Shown one piece after another: positions 25,998-34,906 of a stretch of DNA of 55,866 bases. A program made the translations under genes and the position numbers. The notes beneath the pieces were generated by a model. It made no database searches and was not told where the DNA came from. It saw only the letters and a program-made list of their open reading frames with translations. The DNA comes from an uncultured Lachnospiraceae bacterium. GTDB taxonomy: Bacteria > Bacillota > Clostridia > Lachnospirales > Lachnospiraceae. Numbering within the stretch: the stretch's first letter is position 1; each line of letters begins with the position of its first letter. The stretch covers positions 1-55,866 of the forward strand of contig UQVK01000017.1 of NCBI GenBank assembly GCA_900544445.1, given 5' to 3'.

Positions 25998-26142
25998 TTT
26001 TACCTCCATACCGAAGCGTTTCTGCGCCAGGGCGCGCGTGCCGAATCTTCTGTGCGGCCGCTGCTTTCCCGCGCTTACGCGCTCAGGTTCTCTTCTGTTT
26101 TCAAAAAACGGATGGTATTAGGTTCTGCTGTTTCGGGTTCTT
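25998..26142 (-). repeat. Intergenic hairpin element before the yqzL-like gene
   Basis: The minus strand ends ACGCTTCGGTATGGAGG, differing at one position from the element at 6360. Upstream are GC-rich self-complementary stretches, GAGCGCG/CGCGC (about 26075-26090) and GCGCGCC/GGCGC (about 26018-26033). It provides the Shine-Dalgarno of the small gene. Confidence 0.5.
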
Positions 26143-27135
26143 CTATACCGTATCTTTTGGATTGTAGCCAAAATTTTTTAACAGGAAATCACTGTCGCGC
26201 CAGTCCTTTTTCACCTTCACCCAAAGCTGGAGGTTGACACGGCATCCAAGCATTTCCTCGATATCGACGCGGGCTTTGGAACCGATGGTCTTGAGCATCG
26301 CGCCGCCTTTGCCGATGATGATCCCCTTATGGGAATCCCTTTCACAGATGATGGTGGCTTCGATATCCATGATCTGACCGCGCTGCTTCATGCGCTCAAC
26401 AGCCACGGCGATACCGTGAGGGACCTCATCCCCCAGGCAGCGGAGGGCTTTTTCCCGGATGAGCTCGGCCACAATCTGGCGTTCCGGCTGGTCGGTGACG
26501 GTATCCTCATCATAAAAGGGATCGCCATAAGGAAGATATTTCAGAATGCAGCGGATCAGTTCGTCGGTATTCGCGCCCGTCCTTGCAGAAACGGGGACAA
26601 TTTCGGCAAAATCCAGTTCCTTCCGATAGGCGTCTATAGCCGGAAAAACCTCGTCCTTTTTTACCGTATCGGTCTTATTGATTACGAGAATGACCGGGGT
26701 ATGTCCCTGGGCCTTTTTCAGCTGCTCGATGATGTATCGTTCTCCGGCTCCGATGAAGGTGGTGGGCTCCACCAGCCACAAAATCACATCCACGTCGCGA
26801 AGGGTGCCTTCTGCGGCACGGAGCATATAGTTTCCCAGCTTGTTTTTGGCGCGGTTGATTCCCGGCGTGTCCAGGAACACAATCTGTCCGTCCGTTCCTG
26901 TATAAACCGCCTGAATGCGGTTCCTGGTGGTCTGCGGCTTTCTGGATGTGATGGAAACCTTCTGCCCCACCAACCGGTTGATGAGGGTGGATTTGCCCAC
27001 GTTGGGCCTGCCGATCAGCGTGGCGAAGCCGGAGCGGAAGTTCTCTCCCGCTCCGGCTGCCATTTCGGCTCCTTCACCCGTCTCCTGCGGCTTTCCGCCG
27101 CTTCCATGTTCTGCAAAATATGCGTCAAGATCCAT
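26143..27135 (-). CDS. era: GTPase Era
   Basis: 330 residues; essential GTPase that binds the 16S rRNA 3' end and helps 30S assembly. G1 GRPNVGKS (42-49), G3 DTPG (89-92), G4 NKTD (153-156) and a C-terminal KH domain with GKGGAMLKTIG (about 266-276). It is longer than typical Era (about 300) because of an extra acidic/Gly-rich N-terminus of about 35 residues (MDLDAYFAEHGSGGK...). The ATG at 27133-27135 with GGAGAG is the best start and overlaps the preceding gene's stop by 11 nt. A shorter start at the GTPase domain is not excluded. Confidence 0.95.
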   Translation of the reverse strand: MDLDAYFAEHGSGGKPQETGEGAEMAAGAGENFRSGFATLIGRPNVGKSTLINRLVGQKVSITSRKPQTTRNRIQAVYTGTDGQIVFLDTPGINRAKNKLGNYMLRAAEGTLRDVDVILWLVEPTTFIGAGERYIIEQLKKAQGHTPVILVINKTDTVKKDEVFPAIDAYRKELDFAEIVPVSARTGANTDELIRCILKYLPYGDPFYDEDTVTDQPERQIVAELIREKALRCLGDEVPHGIAVAVERMKQRGQIMDIEATIICERDSHKGIIIGKGGAMLKTIGSKARVDIEEMLGCRVNLQLWVKVKKDWRDSDFLLKNFGYNPKDTV

Positions 27136-28312
27136 TCGGTCTCTCCTTGTCTGTTTTCTGATTGTTGGGTGTCTGTGGCTGCTGTGCGGACGGTGCCGGG
27201 GCGCGCTGAATGCTCTGGCCGTCTTCCGGACTTCCCGGGCCCGCCGCAGGCCCGACGTTTTCCGGCCGTATATTCCCCGGCCCGGCATTTGGAGGTCCCC
27301 CGGGACCGCCGAAGGGACCATAATAAGGCCCGGCATTCCTTTTCCCCGCAGCTCTTTTGGCGTTATTCTTTTCTGAAATGCGCAGGAACAGCCGGATTAC
27401 GATCACTGCAATGATGATTCCAACGGCAAGCACCAGCAGGATAGGAAGGGAAATGACGAATCCGATGAAGAATTCTTTGATTCCATTCCCAACACGGTAT
27501 ACGTTTTCTGTGAAACCGGTTCGGATACGTTCCCAGGTTCCCTTTTCGGCAGGCGGCGTATAACGCTCCACCTCGTCGATGGAGAGATAAACCGTGCTGT
27601 AATTCACCTGATTGTCCATGGTGCGAAGCTGGGATTCCATGCTTTCCAGCTGATAGCGCACCTCTGTCAGACGGCTTTCCAGGGCGATGATCTCCTCCAG
27701 CGTTTCCGCCTGTTCCAATAAAGAGAGGAGTCGGTCTTCTTCCTCCTCGTACATGCGCCTGCGGCTTTCCAGATCCACATAGGTGAGGGTCACATCCTCC
27801 ACGGTCTCCTGGCGGGACACAATGTTGGAGATCTCCTCTACCTGCGAAACGAATTCGTCAAGCCGGTCCGCCGGGATCCGCAATGTCAGAGATGCGCTGC
27901 GGTTCCCCACGCTGCTTTCGTTGTAGGCTTCAAAGCTTTCCGTATAACCGCCAAGCTCCTCCACACGGCTCTGAATGTTGGAAACCAGCCCCGTATAATC
28001 CTCCGTTTCCACCGACATGTTCACATTTTTGATCAGTTTTCTGTCAGATCCTGCATTTTCATCCAGCGCTGCGGTCTCTGAACCGGAACCCACATCCGTT
28101 TCCGCGGCTTCCTCATAAATACCGGCCTCCTGAACGGCTCCTTCCGCCGGCATGCTGTTGGACCAGGCGGCTGAATCCGAGGCACTGGAGCCGGAACTGG
28201 CTCCACAGGCCGGGATAGTGAGCATAATCAAAAAGGCTGCGACAGATAGAACGGCTTTCCACCTTTGAAGCACCAGACCGGTTGAAACGGCTTTTCCTGT
28301 CTTCTTTTTCAT
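27125..28312 (-). CDS. DUF4349 membrane-anchored lipoprotein-like protein
   Basis: 395 residues. N-terminal signal with a possible lipobox LTIPACG (Cys36). A DUF4349 domain at about 90-290 contains KNVNMSVETEDYTGL, TLRIPADRLDEFVSQVE and a coiled coil (EDRLLSLLEQAETLEEII). One membrane helix lies at about 297-325 (FIGFVISLPILLVLAVGIII). A disordered Gly/Pro/Asn-rich cytoplasmic tail (about 335-395) ends in NQKTDKERPNGS. The domain's role is unknown; it is common in Firmicutes cell envelopes. The start ATG 28310-28312 has GGGGAGG. It overlaps era by 11 nt, so era is coupled to it. Confidence 0.88.
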   Translation of the reverse strand: MKKKTGKAVSTGLVLQRWKAVLSVAAFLIMLTIPACGASSGSSASDSAAWSNSMPAEGAVQEAGIYEEAAETDVGSGSETAALDENAGSDRKLIKNVNMSVETEDYTGLVSNIQSRVEELGGYTESFEAYNESSVGNRSASLTLRIPADRLDEFVSQVEEISNIVSRQETVEDVTLTYVDLESRRRMYEEEEDRLLSLLEQAETLEEIIALESRLTEVRYQLESMESQLRTMDNQVNYSTVYLSIDEVERYTPPAEKGTWERIRTGFTENVYRVGNGIKEFFIGFVISLPILLVLAVGIIIAVIVIRLFLRISEKNNAKRAAGKRNAGPYYGPFGGPGGPPNAGPGNIRPENVGPAAGPGSPEDGQSIQRAPAPSAQQPQTPNNQKTDKERPNGS

Positions 28313-28400
28313 AAAACCCCTCCCCTTCAAAATATAGACGCTTTTTTCGGTCAGAAAAAGCACAGCACACTACTTTTTCAGAGACTGCTGCCAGCGGGAA

Positions 28401-31319
28401 TCAATACAGATTTTCCAGATGCTGGAACATGTCTTCCTGTTCTCTGATTTTTTCTTCATTTCCCACCACGCAGAGGCAGTCGTCCTGCATGAACGCACGG
28501 ATATGGGCTGCCAGCGTACGGATATCATCCTGTGTGGCGGAAAGCACCTCATTCCTTTCTTTCTGCAGATCGGCCAGCGTCTGATTGGTCAGAAAAGCGC
28601 TCATGGAACGCAGGCCCTTTGCCGCAGGATTTAAGGGCGTGTCCATCTCGCTGACAGCGCCGATGATGTACTGGGTCATGGTACGCTCGTCCCCGTCAAA
28701 GTTCTCCACGAAATCTGCGGCTCTTTCGTATACTTCCACCGTTCCCTTCAGGTTGGGATCCCGGTAGGAAACGAAGTAGCTGTCTCCGCTCTTTCCGAAG
28801 GTACACATACATCCATAGGCGCCGCCCTTGACGCGGACTTCCTGCCACAGATATTCGTAGCTCATCAGAACCTTCAGCACGCGCAGAGCACCGGTGTAGG
28901 AAAGCCCCTTGTTGATGAAGTTTCCGGCCCGGCAGACATACTGCACCTGAGACGCGGACAGGAAGCCTTCGTTTCTCTTCTCGGGCTGGATAACGAAGGG
29001 TTCTCCATGCAGGGATTCCGTAAAGAGGGAGGCCTTCACTCCTTCCGCCAGCCGGAGAAATTCCTCGTAGTGCTCCCTCGTTCCGATGTAGTCAAGCAGC
29101 AGGTTCTCCGGGCGGAAAATGCAGCGGACCAGACGGTTCAGCTTTTCCTTCAGTTCGTCCTTTCTGCTGTCGAAATTCTTCTCCAGATCGTCCACCAGAC
29201 GATAGAAGGGCATACCGCTCAGACGCTCCTGGATGGCCGCCGGTCTGGAAAAATAGGACATGGCACGTCCCGCCGCCACGCTGTGTCCTGCGGAAATCAG
29301 TGCGGACTGCAGGTGGGATTTCAGCTCGGCCAGAATCTCATAGAGCCGTTTCTCATCGTCGAAGCGGGACTGCAGCATGATTTCCCGAGCCAGCTGCGTC
29401 GCTTTTGCGAGGTTGTCCTCCAGGGTTTTTGCCTTGATCTCAAAGGTTACCCTGCATTCGTCCAGATTCTTTGCATTGGTGAACAGGTTGGTCACCGCTG
29501 TGATGCCGCCCGTTTCCATGTTGATCTCATGGAACAGCTCATCAAAGGAATGAACTTCCGTGTCCACATAACCCAGCACCGCCTTCAGGATGCCGATATA
29601 GGAAAACAGCTCCTCCGGCACCGCCTTCAGATCGAACAGGAAGCGGAAATAGCTGATGTGGTTGGTGAACAGTTCATGGTACATCACCGTGCTGCCGCTT
29701 AAGGTTCCGATCTCATTGACCAGGGGTTCCGCCTCTTTCCGGATATCCTCCCGCTTCAGGAGGGGAATGCAGGCCAGCGCCTCCTTCGTATCGGGCGTTT
29801 CCTGATACTCCCGCAGCGCTTCGGTCTCGCGGATGATGCCGTCGATCTCTTTCGCGGAAAGACCGGCCTTATAGTCGGCCAGCTTCCTTTTCAGCAGTTC
29901 GTCATGCTCCCTGGAAAGGCCCTTTTTCGGCGCAAGGGTCAGAACGCTCTTGTGTCCGTTGTCTATCATCCAGGTCCGGATCAGCTTCTCAAAATAATCC
30001 GTATCCGCCTTCTCGCGCAGGCTTCTGTAGGTATCCCCCGCTTCGATATGGATGAAAGGCTTCGTATCGTCATACAGCCAGCTGTCCATCACCTGCAGAC
30101 CATACATGAGTCCGGCCGGCCAGGAGCCGAAATCCGCTTCCCGGTAACGGAACTCATAGTAATTCAGCCCGGCCTTCAGCGCCTTCTTATCGATGCCTTC
30201 CTCTGCGATACGGGAAAGCTCCTTTTCGATCGTCTCCACGAAGGCGGCCTTGTCAGAAAGGTTCGCGTTCTTGGCGATGATGCTGAAATAGGGCTGGCGA
30301 AGGCCGTTTTCATAATAGCTGTAAACGTCCTTGCCGATCTTTTTGTCGAGCAGCGCCTGCTTCAGGGGCGCGCCAGGCGCGCTGCAGAGGACATAGTCCA
30401 GCACCTGGAATGCAATATAGCGCTCCCGGTCCAGATTGTCGCCCACCACAATGTTGTAGGACAGATAGGAATTGTCCGTCTGAGGCTCGCTGTCCGTGAT
30501 GGGATACTGGGCGGAAGCCTCTTTTTTCTCCGCAAAGGGTGACTGTACGGCGATTTCCGAATCCACTTCAATCCGGTCAAAATGGGACAGATATTCCCGG
30601 TCCAGATAGTCCAGCTTCTCCGCCATGTCCATATTTCCGTACAGATAGATATAGCTGTTGGAAGGGTGATAGAATTTCCGGTGGAAATCCAGAAATTCTT
30701 CATAAGTCAGCTCCGGAATCACATCCGGGTCGCCGCCGGACTCCATGGCGTATGGCGTATCCGGATACAGGGTTTCGGAAATCTTGCGCTCCAGCACGTC
30801 ATCCGGAGAGGAAAAAGCACCCTTCATTTCGTTGTAAACCACGCCGTTGATGGTAAGCTCCGCTTCCGGGTTCTCCAGCTCGTAGTGCCAGCCCTCCTGC
30901 TCGAAGATTTTTTTCTCTTTGTAAATGTTGGGATAGAACACCGCATCCAGATAGACATGCATCAGGTTCTGGAAATCGGTGTCGTTGCAGCTGGCAATCG
31001 GATATACGGTTTTGTCCGGATAGGTCATGGCGTTTAAGAAGGTGTTCAGACTGCCCTTCGCCAGCTCAATGAAGGGGTCCTTCACCGGGAAATTCCGGCT
31101 TCCCTCCAGCACGGAATGCTCGATGATATGGGCGACACCCGTGCTGTTCTTCGGCGGGGTACGGAATCCGATGTAAAACACCTTGTTTTCATCCTCATTG
31201 GATAAAAGAGCGATTCTCGCTCCGCTCTTCTTATGCTCCAGCAGGCAGCTTAAGGAATTTAAGTCCTCAATCCGCCGCGTTTCAATTATTGAATAGTTTG
31301 TCAGTTCTTCCAGCTTCAT
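28401..31319 (-). CDS. M16C-family zinc metallopeptidase (PreP/Cym1-like)
   Basis: 972 residues, the two-halved M16C type that degrades short peptides inside a closed chamber. The inverted zinc motif HIIEH is at 64-68 (HxxEH), with the distal Glu in NEMKGAFSSP about 75 residues later. The second half (from about 560) lacks the motif, as in all M16C members. The C-terminal substrate-binding RVKGGAYG is near 823-830. The start ATG 31317-31319 has GGAGG; four codons upstream another ATG falls inside that site. It is the first gene of the run leading to era. Confidence 0.93.
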   Translation of the reverse strand: MKLEELTNYSIIETRRIEDLNSLSCLLEHKKSGARIALLSNEDENKVFYIGFRTPPKNSTGVAHIIEHSVLEGSRNFPVKDPFIELAKGSLNTFLNAMTYPDKTVYPIASCNDTDFQNLMHVYLDAVFYPNIYKEKKIFEQEGWHYELENPEAELTINGVVYNEMKGAFSSPDDVLERKISETLYPDTPYAMESGGDPDVIPELTYEEFLDFHRKFYHPSNSYIYLYGNMDMAEKLDYLDREYLSHFDRIEVDSEIAVQSPFAEKKEASAQYPITDSEPQTDNSYLSYNIVVGDNLDRERYIAFQVLDYVLCSAPGAPLKQALLDKKIGKDVYSYYENGLRQPYFSIIAKNANLSDKAAFVETIEKELSRIAEEGIDKKALKAGLNYYEFRYREADFGSWPAGLMYGLQVMDSWLYDDTKPFIHIEAGDTYRSLREKADTDYFEKLIRTWMIDNGHKSVLTLAPKKGLSREHDELLKRKLADYKAGLSAKEIDGIIRETEALREYQETPDTKEALACIPLLKREDIRKEAEPLVNEIGTLSGSTVMYHELFTNHISYFRFLFDLKAVPEELFSYIGILKAVLGYVDTEVHSFDELFHEINMETGGITAVTNLFTNAKNLDECRVTFEIKAKTLEDNLAKATQLAREIMLQSRFDDEKRLYEILAELKSHLQSALISAGHSVAAGRAMSYFSRPAAIQERLSGMPFYRLVDDLEKNFDSRKDELKEKLNRLVRCIFRPENLLLDYIGTREHYEEFLRLAEGVKASLFTESLHGEPFVIQPEKRNEGFLSASQVQYVCRAGNFINKGLSYTGALRVLKVLMSYEYLWQEVRVKGGAYGCMCTFGKSGDSYFVSYRDPNLKGTVEVYERAADFVENFDGDERTMTQYIIGAVSEMDTPLNPAAKGLRSMSAFLTNQTLADLQKERNEVLSATQDDIRTLAAHIRAFMQDDCLCVVGNEEKIREQEDMFQHLENLY

Positions 31320-31384
31320 ATTTTCCTCCATGCCGAAACATTTTACACGTTAGATATGCTAAAGTATATCATCTTTTGGAAGAT

Positions 31385-31606
31385 TTATAAAGCTTGAGTT
31401 ATTTCCTGCGAAAAGGGAAGTTGATAAGCTTCTGTATCGATTCGAATCGCTGCGTAATAGATGGCATAGAGAAACAGGAAAAAAAGGAGCGCCGTTTCAA
31501 ATGCCTGCAGGATCCAGAGGTCGTTGGAAAACAGAGAACTGACAGAAAAGTCATCGGCTCCCATGGAGCAGCTCTGCGTACGGAGAAGCGCCTTATATGG
31601 TTCCAT
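31385..31606 (-). CDS. Small single-helix membrane protein, uncertain
   Basis: 73 residues with one hydrophobic helix (WILQAFETALLFFLFLYAIYY, about 32-52). Its ATG lies inside the last codons of the upstream secreted-protein gene (14-nt overlap in another frame), so translation could be coupled. There is no separate ribosome site. No family recognised; it could be a chance frame. Confidence 0.35.
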   Translation of the reverse strand: MEPYKALLRTQSCSMGADDFSVSSLFSNDLWILQAFETALLFFLFLYAIYYAAIRIDTEAYQLPFSQEITQAL

Positions 31607-32213
31607 ATGTGTGCCACAAATTTGACCAGAAGCTTTCTAAATGGAAACAGGCACCAGCAAAAGCCGATGCCTGTTCTTCCGTCAATATTTCATTCTGAAC
31701 TTCTGTGATCTCTACCGATTTCAGTAATTTCTGTATGGAATCTGCATTTCTGTCAAATATTGATTGGGGCATCTGGAGGCTGATACCATAAAAACCGGAG
31801 TTCATCTGCCCGATCACAACATAATGATCCACGAAAGTTTCACCATCGTTCGTCTCATATTTGTTTTTATAATATTGTGCCTCTAATCCCTGATCTGTTA
31901 TCAGTGTTTCCGGAGGTTCCGGGTAAAAATCTGATACATTTAAAGTCCCATGCTGGCCACTTATCTGGATTGCGGCATTTTCTTCCCCTTCAACCTGTAT
32001 CCGGATTCCCCAGTCAGGCCCCTCCTCTTCTGCCTCCCATATGAAATAATTCCATTCTTCAGGTACATTAACGTGTAAGGTGACGGAAACGGAACCAACC
32101 TGGAACTTGTTGCAGCATGTCGGCACATCGGGCTCCACAAAGACCACAGTACCGGTAAGGCCCAGCATGACAGACAGAAGAGACGCCATAACCGTATTAA
32201 TTATTTCCTTCAT
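31593..32213 (-). CDS. Secreted or membrane-anchored protein of unknown function
   Basis: 206 residues. An N-terminal hydrophobic segment (IINTVMASLLSVMLGLTGTVVFV, about 4-26) acts as signal or anchor, followed by a beta-rich outer domain with two adjacent cysteines (PTCCNKF). The sequence VNVPEEWNYFIWEAEEEGPDW resembles small secreted proteins of gut Clostridia. The ATG at 32211-32213 has GGGAGG 8 nt upstream. Somewhat more AT-rich than neighbours. No function can be given. Confidence 0.65.
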   Translation of the reverse strand: MKEIINTVMASLLSVMLGLTGTVVFVEPDVPTCCNKFQVGSVSVTLHVNVPEEWNYFIWEAEEEGPDWGIRIQVEGEENAAIQISGQHGTLNVSDFYPEPPETLITDQGLEAQYYKNKYETNDGETFVDHYVVIGQMNSGFYGISLQMPQSIFDRNADSIQKLLKSVEITEVQNEILTEEQASAFAGACFHLESFWSNLWHTYGTI

Positions 32214-32254
32214 ATATCATCCCTCCCAATACATATAGCATTATGGTGTCAGTT

Positions 32255-32878
32255 TCAGAAAGCAAGGATTTTCTGAGCCAGAACCAGATCCTCCTGAATC
32301 ATCTGTACCTTTGACTTTTCGATCAGAATATTTCCACCCGTAATGATGTAGGATGGAAGCACCCGTATTTTCCCATAATAATATTCATTGTTCCTCAGTT
32401 TATAGGTAGAACCGCTGGGGATCACGCTCTTCTGCCCCTGCGTCCGGGCAATCAGATTCAGCGCCTTTTTGGCCACATCCCCCATAAGCATGATAATCTT
32501 CAGATGCTCGAAAAGCCGCAGTTCTTCTTCCAGAACAGGTAATTGCGCCCGGATGACGTCGGAAGGAACGGTATAACCGTCCTTCGGAGTTTTGGTCGCC
32601 GTTGTGATATAAATTCCCTTATGGATAATATCCTCCATGGTTTTTACGCGGATTCCGGCACTGTTCATGATTGGTACCGTTGTGCGCATAAAATCCGCTT
32701 CCGGGTTACGACTGTAAAAATAATCTTCAGGGTCAGCCGGAACGGTTTCGCTGATCATCATGATACGAATGCTGTCGGGATCGAGAGAAATGTCTGGAAG
32801 CTGCATACGGTCTCCTTCCGGAATTTCGGGATGTGCTGCCAGAAAAGATTTCAGGTGCTCTTTCATCGATAAAATCAT
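32255..32878 (-). CDS. Uracil-DNA-glycosylase-fold protein
   Basis: 207 residues that fit the uracil-DNA glycosylase superfamily by order of elements: a first strand with IMMISETVPADPEDYFYS (about 38-55), a middle strand LKIIMLMGDVAKKALN (about 122-137) and a late basic strand and loop RVLPSYIITGGN (about 170-181). The classical catalytic Asp/His motifs are not clear, so enzymatic activity is uncertain. The start ATG 32876-32878 has AGGAG 6 nt upstream; a longer frame to 32953 crosses the divergent NUDIX promoter region. Divergent from the NUDIX gene. Confidence 0.6.
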   Translation of the reverse strand: MILSMKEHLKSFLAAHPEIPEGDRMQLPDISLDPDSIRIMMISETVPADPEDYFYSRNPEADFMRTTVPIMNSAGIRVKTMEDIIHKGIYITTATKTPKDGYTVPSDVIRAQLPVLEEELRLFEHLKIIMLMGDVAKKALNLIARTQGQKSVIPSGSTYKLRNNEYYYGKIRVLPSYIITGGNILIEKSKVQMIQEDLVLAQKILAF

Positions 32879-32947
32879 AAGTGACTCCTTCCTGCCCTCA
32901 TTCGTGGCAAACAGAACATTCCTAATAACTGAAATACCGCTCTTCTC

Positions 32948-32977
32948 TTGCACTCATAATATCATGAATAGTATAAT
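32948..32977 (+). promoter_or_regulatory. Promoter for the NUDIX gene
   Basis: -35 TTGCAC (32948-32953), 18-nt spacer, -10 TATAAT (32972-32977). Confidence 0.5.
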
Positions 32978-33008
32978 TAGAAAACAAAAATCAGGAGATA
33001 TGAGAAGT

Positions 33009-33458
33009 ATGAAATTTACGACCAGTCCTTTCGGCACTTTTGACAGCTATTTTTCAGCGGATGTTTTTGCCGTATTTCAGGAAAAATGGATTTTCTGCAG
33101 GCACAAAGAACGAACCACCTGGGAGCATCCCAGCGGATGGATTGAAGAAGGGGAAACGCCTCTGGAAGCGGCAAAACGGGAACTTTTTGAAGAAACGGGA
33201 GCGGTAGACTTTGAATTGGAGCCGCTGTGCGACTATTCCATAGACGGGACGCTGAACGGCTATCATTATAAGGGAAATGGACAGGTTTATCTGGCGATGG
33301 TACACAGGCTGGAAGAAATTCCTCCCTACAGCGAAATGGGGGAAATCGGCCTTTTCGATTCTCTGCCGGAGGAACTGACCTATCCGATTCTGCGGGAGTA
33401 TTTTCCAATTGCGGAGGAAAGGTTGCGGTCGAAAACGGCCGTCAAAGGAAACCTCTGA
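33009..33458 (+). CDS. NUDIX hydrolase
   Basis: 149 residues. The complete Nudix box runs from Gly43 to Ala65 (GWIEEGETPLEAAKRELFEE, then TGA), matching Gx5Ex7REUxEExGU with the metal-binding REL-x-EE. It hydrolyses a nucleoside diphosphate linked to another moiety; the substrate cannot be told. There are two nearby ATGs (33000 and 33009); I choose 33009 because AGGAG lies 11 nt before it and only 2 nt before the other. The terminator hairpin overlaps the stop codon. Confidence 0.88.
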   Translation: MKFTTSPFGTFDSYFSADVFAVFQEKWIFCRHKERTTWEHPSGWIEEGETPLEAAKRELFEETGAVDFELEPLCDYSIDGTLNGYHYKGNGQVYLAMVHRLEEIPPYSEMGEIGLFDSLPEELTYPILREYFPIAEERLRSKTAVKGNL

Positions 33459-33471
33459 CAGCCGTTTTTTG
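33434..33471 (+). terminator. NUDIX gene terminator overlapping its stop codon
   Basis: AAACGGC...GTCA pairs with TGAC...GCCGTTTTTT around AAGGAAACCT. Confidence 0.75.
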
Positions 33472-33479
33472 CGCGATAA

Positions 33480-33606
33480 GCCCGGCAAGCAGCCGTCATG
33501 CTTGCATGTACGGCCATTTGCCGGGCAAGTACAGCTCACGGTATATATGCCGTGAGCTGGGCGCATCGCGCTATCGGATAGGGGAAGGTACTTCCCCTAT
33601 CCGATA
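33480..33606. repeat. Three consecutive hairpins between NUDIX and bioY
   Basis: GCCCGGCAA/TTGCCGGGC with an inner GCCGT/ACGGC (33480-33526); AGCTCACGG/CCGTGAGCT (33533-33558); TATCGGATAGGGGAAG pairing perfectly over 16 bp with its complement around GTA (33572-33606). None has a T-run, so they are not simple terminators. Confidence 0.7.
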
Positions 33607-33617
33607 ACTGCTCTGAG

Positions 33618-34235
33618 TCAGCGCAGATTTTTCCCCCGTACTGGCCTTTGCAGAAAAGAAGACCGGTAAAGCTGCTTTCGTACCTGAAGTCCCAGTATGC
33701 AGGCAAGAGCCAGGGAACAGACATCCTTGACCAGATAGGGAACCGAAACCAGAACCGCCGCCTGCCAGAAGCCCATGTTCCCGAGAATGGCAAACTGCGC
33801 CGTCCCGAGCACATGGCAGATAAGGAGGCCGATAATTCCAAGGACAAAGCCTGCGGCTGTAGACAGAAGCGCCGTTTTTCCTTTTCCTGCGTCTTTTTTC
33901 CCGCTGTCCGGTGCTCCTTTCATCATCGCTGCCCCTGCGCCAGCAAAAAAGGCCAGAAACAGAAAGCCCCAGATAAAACCGCCCGTCTTGCCAACAATCG
34001 CGCCAAGACCGCCGTTGAAGCCAGAAAATACGGGAACGCCCACCGCGCCCAGCAGAATATAAATAAAGGTGGAAATGGTTCCAAGCTTCGCTCCGAGCAC
34101 CACGCCGGTGAGCGCCACCGCGAAGGTCTGAAGCGTAACCGGAACGCCGGAAGGAAGCGGAAAGGCGATCTGGGCCAAAACAGCGATCACCGCCGCAAAC
34201 ATTGCCGTTATAATCATGGTTTTTGTAGATTTCAT
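33618..34235 (-). CDS. bioY: Biotin transporter substrate-binding subunit BioY
   Basis: 205 residues, the integral-membrane S component of the ECF biotin transporter. Six hydrophobic helices; signatures FPLPSGVPVTLQTFAVALTG (25-44) and GGFIWGFLFLAF (about 85-96). A Lys/Gly-rich cytoplasmic loop (PDSGKKDAGKGK) at about 109-120 is longer than usual. The ATG at 34233-34235 has AGGAG upstream. EcfA/T genes are not in the window, so it either shares a general ECF module or works alone, as some BioY proteins do. A palindromic operator overlaps its promoter. Confidence 0.93.
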   Translation of the reverse strand: MKSTKTMIITAMFAAVIAVLAQIAFPLPSGVPVTLQTFAVALTGVVLGAKLGTISTFIYILLGAVGVPVFSGFNGGLGAIVGKTGGFIWGFLFLAFFAGAGAAMMKGAPDSGKKDAGKGKTALLSTAAGFVLGIIGLLICHVLGTAQFAILGNMGFWQAAVLVSVPYLVKDVCSLALACILGLQVRKQLYRSSFLQRPVRGKNLR

Positions 34236-34313
34236 TGAGTTATTCTCCTGCTGTCATTTTTCAGCATAGAAAGAACCGGACTGTCGGCTCTTCATGCTGC
34301 CCTTGCAGGAAAG

Positions 34314-34369
34314 AGGATAACATAAAGGAAGACAAATGTCAACCATTATTAACAGATGGTTGACATTTG
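34314..34369 (-). promoter_or_regulatory. bioY promoter with a BirA-like palindromic operator
   Basis: Perfect 13-bp arms CAAATGTCAACCA (34333-34345) and TGGTTGACATTTG (34357-34369), 11-nt spacer. The -35 TTGACA (34337-34342, minus) lies inside the left arm; 17 nt on is -10 TATCCT (34314-34319). TGTCAACC-N13-GGTTGACA resembles Firmicute BirA sites (TTGTTAACC-N14/15-GGTTAACAA). Confidence 0.7.
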
Positions 34370-34417
34370 CCTTTACAACAAACACTTGATGGATAAAAAT
34401 AGTTTTCGGAAAATTTT

Positions 34418-34906
34418 TTACAGCAGAACTATTGCTTCAAGCAGGCTGCTGCATTTATGGTCAGCCTCCAATACTTTCGATTGATTATGTACCAGAATCG
34501 TATGCATGCCAACCCTTTTCCCGCCGAAAATATCTGCAACGGGATTATCTCCGATCATATAACAAATATCCGGTTGCTGTGCAGCTTTTATAGCGTATTG
34601 AAAGATCTCTATCCTGGGTTTTTCATATCCAATATTTGAAGAGATCAGACAACCGGAAAAGAATTCGTTTAATCCCAAATCTTTTATCAGTCTTCCCAGT
34701 TCAGGAAAATTGTTGGACAGGATAAAATTTTTATACCCTTTTTCTCTACATTGAGTCAGACAAAAAACGGCATCTTCATATACTTTATAGTGGGAACTAT
34801 CCCAGATATATTCGCGAAACGTTTTGCATATTTTAGGCCAGTCATTTTCTGATATGTGATTCTTCATGAAAAAAGTTTTAAATTCCCGGAAAACAGCTTT
34901 TTTCAT
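34418..34906 (-). pseudogene. HAD-superfamily hydrolase, N-terminally truncated
   Basis: 162 codons. Motif II Ser (FILSNN, about 61-66), motif III Lys (YEKPRIEIFQYA, about 94-105) and motif IV (MIGDNPVADIFGGKRVGM, about 116-133) are intact. The N-terminal DxDGT loop with the nucleophile Asp is absent; the protein starts inside the cap. Without it no phosphotransfer is possible. The ATG overlaps the stop of the upstream methyltransferase remnant (ATGA). AT-rich. It is most likely a decayed gene joined to another remnant. Confidence 0.65.
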
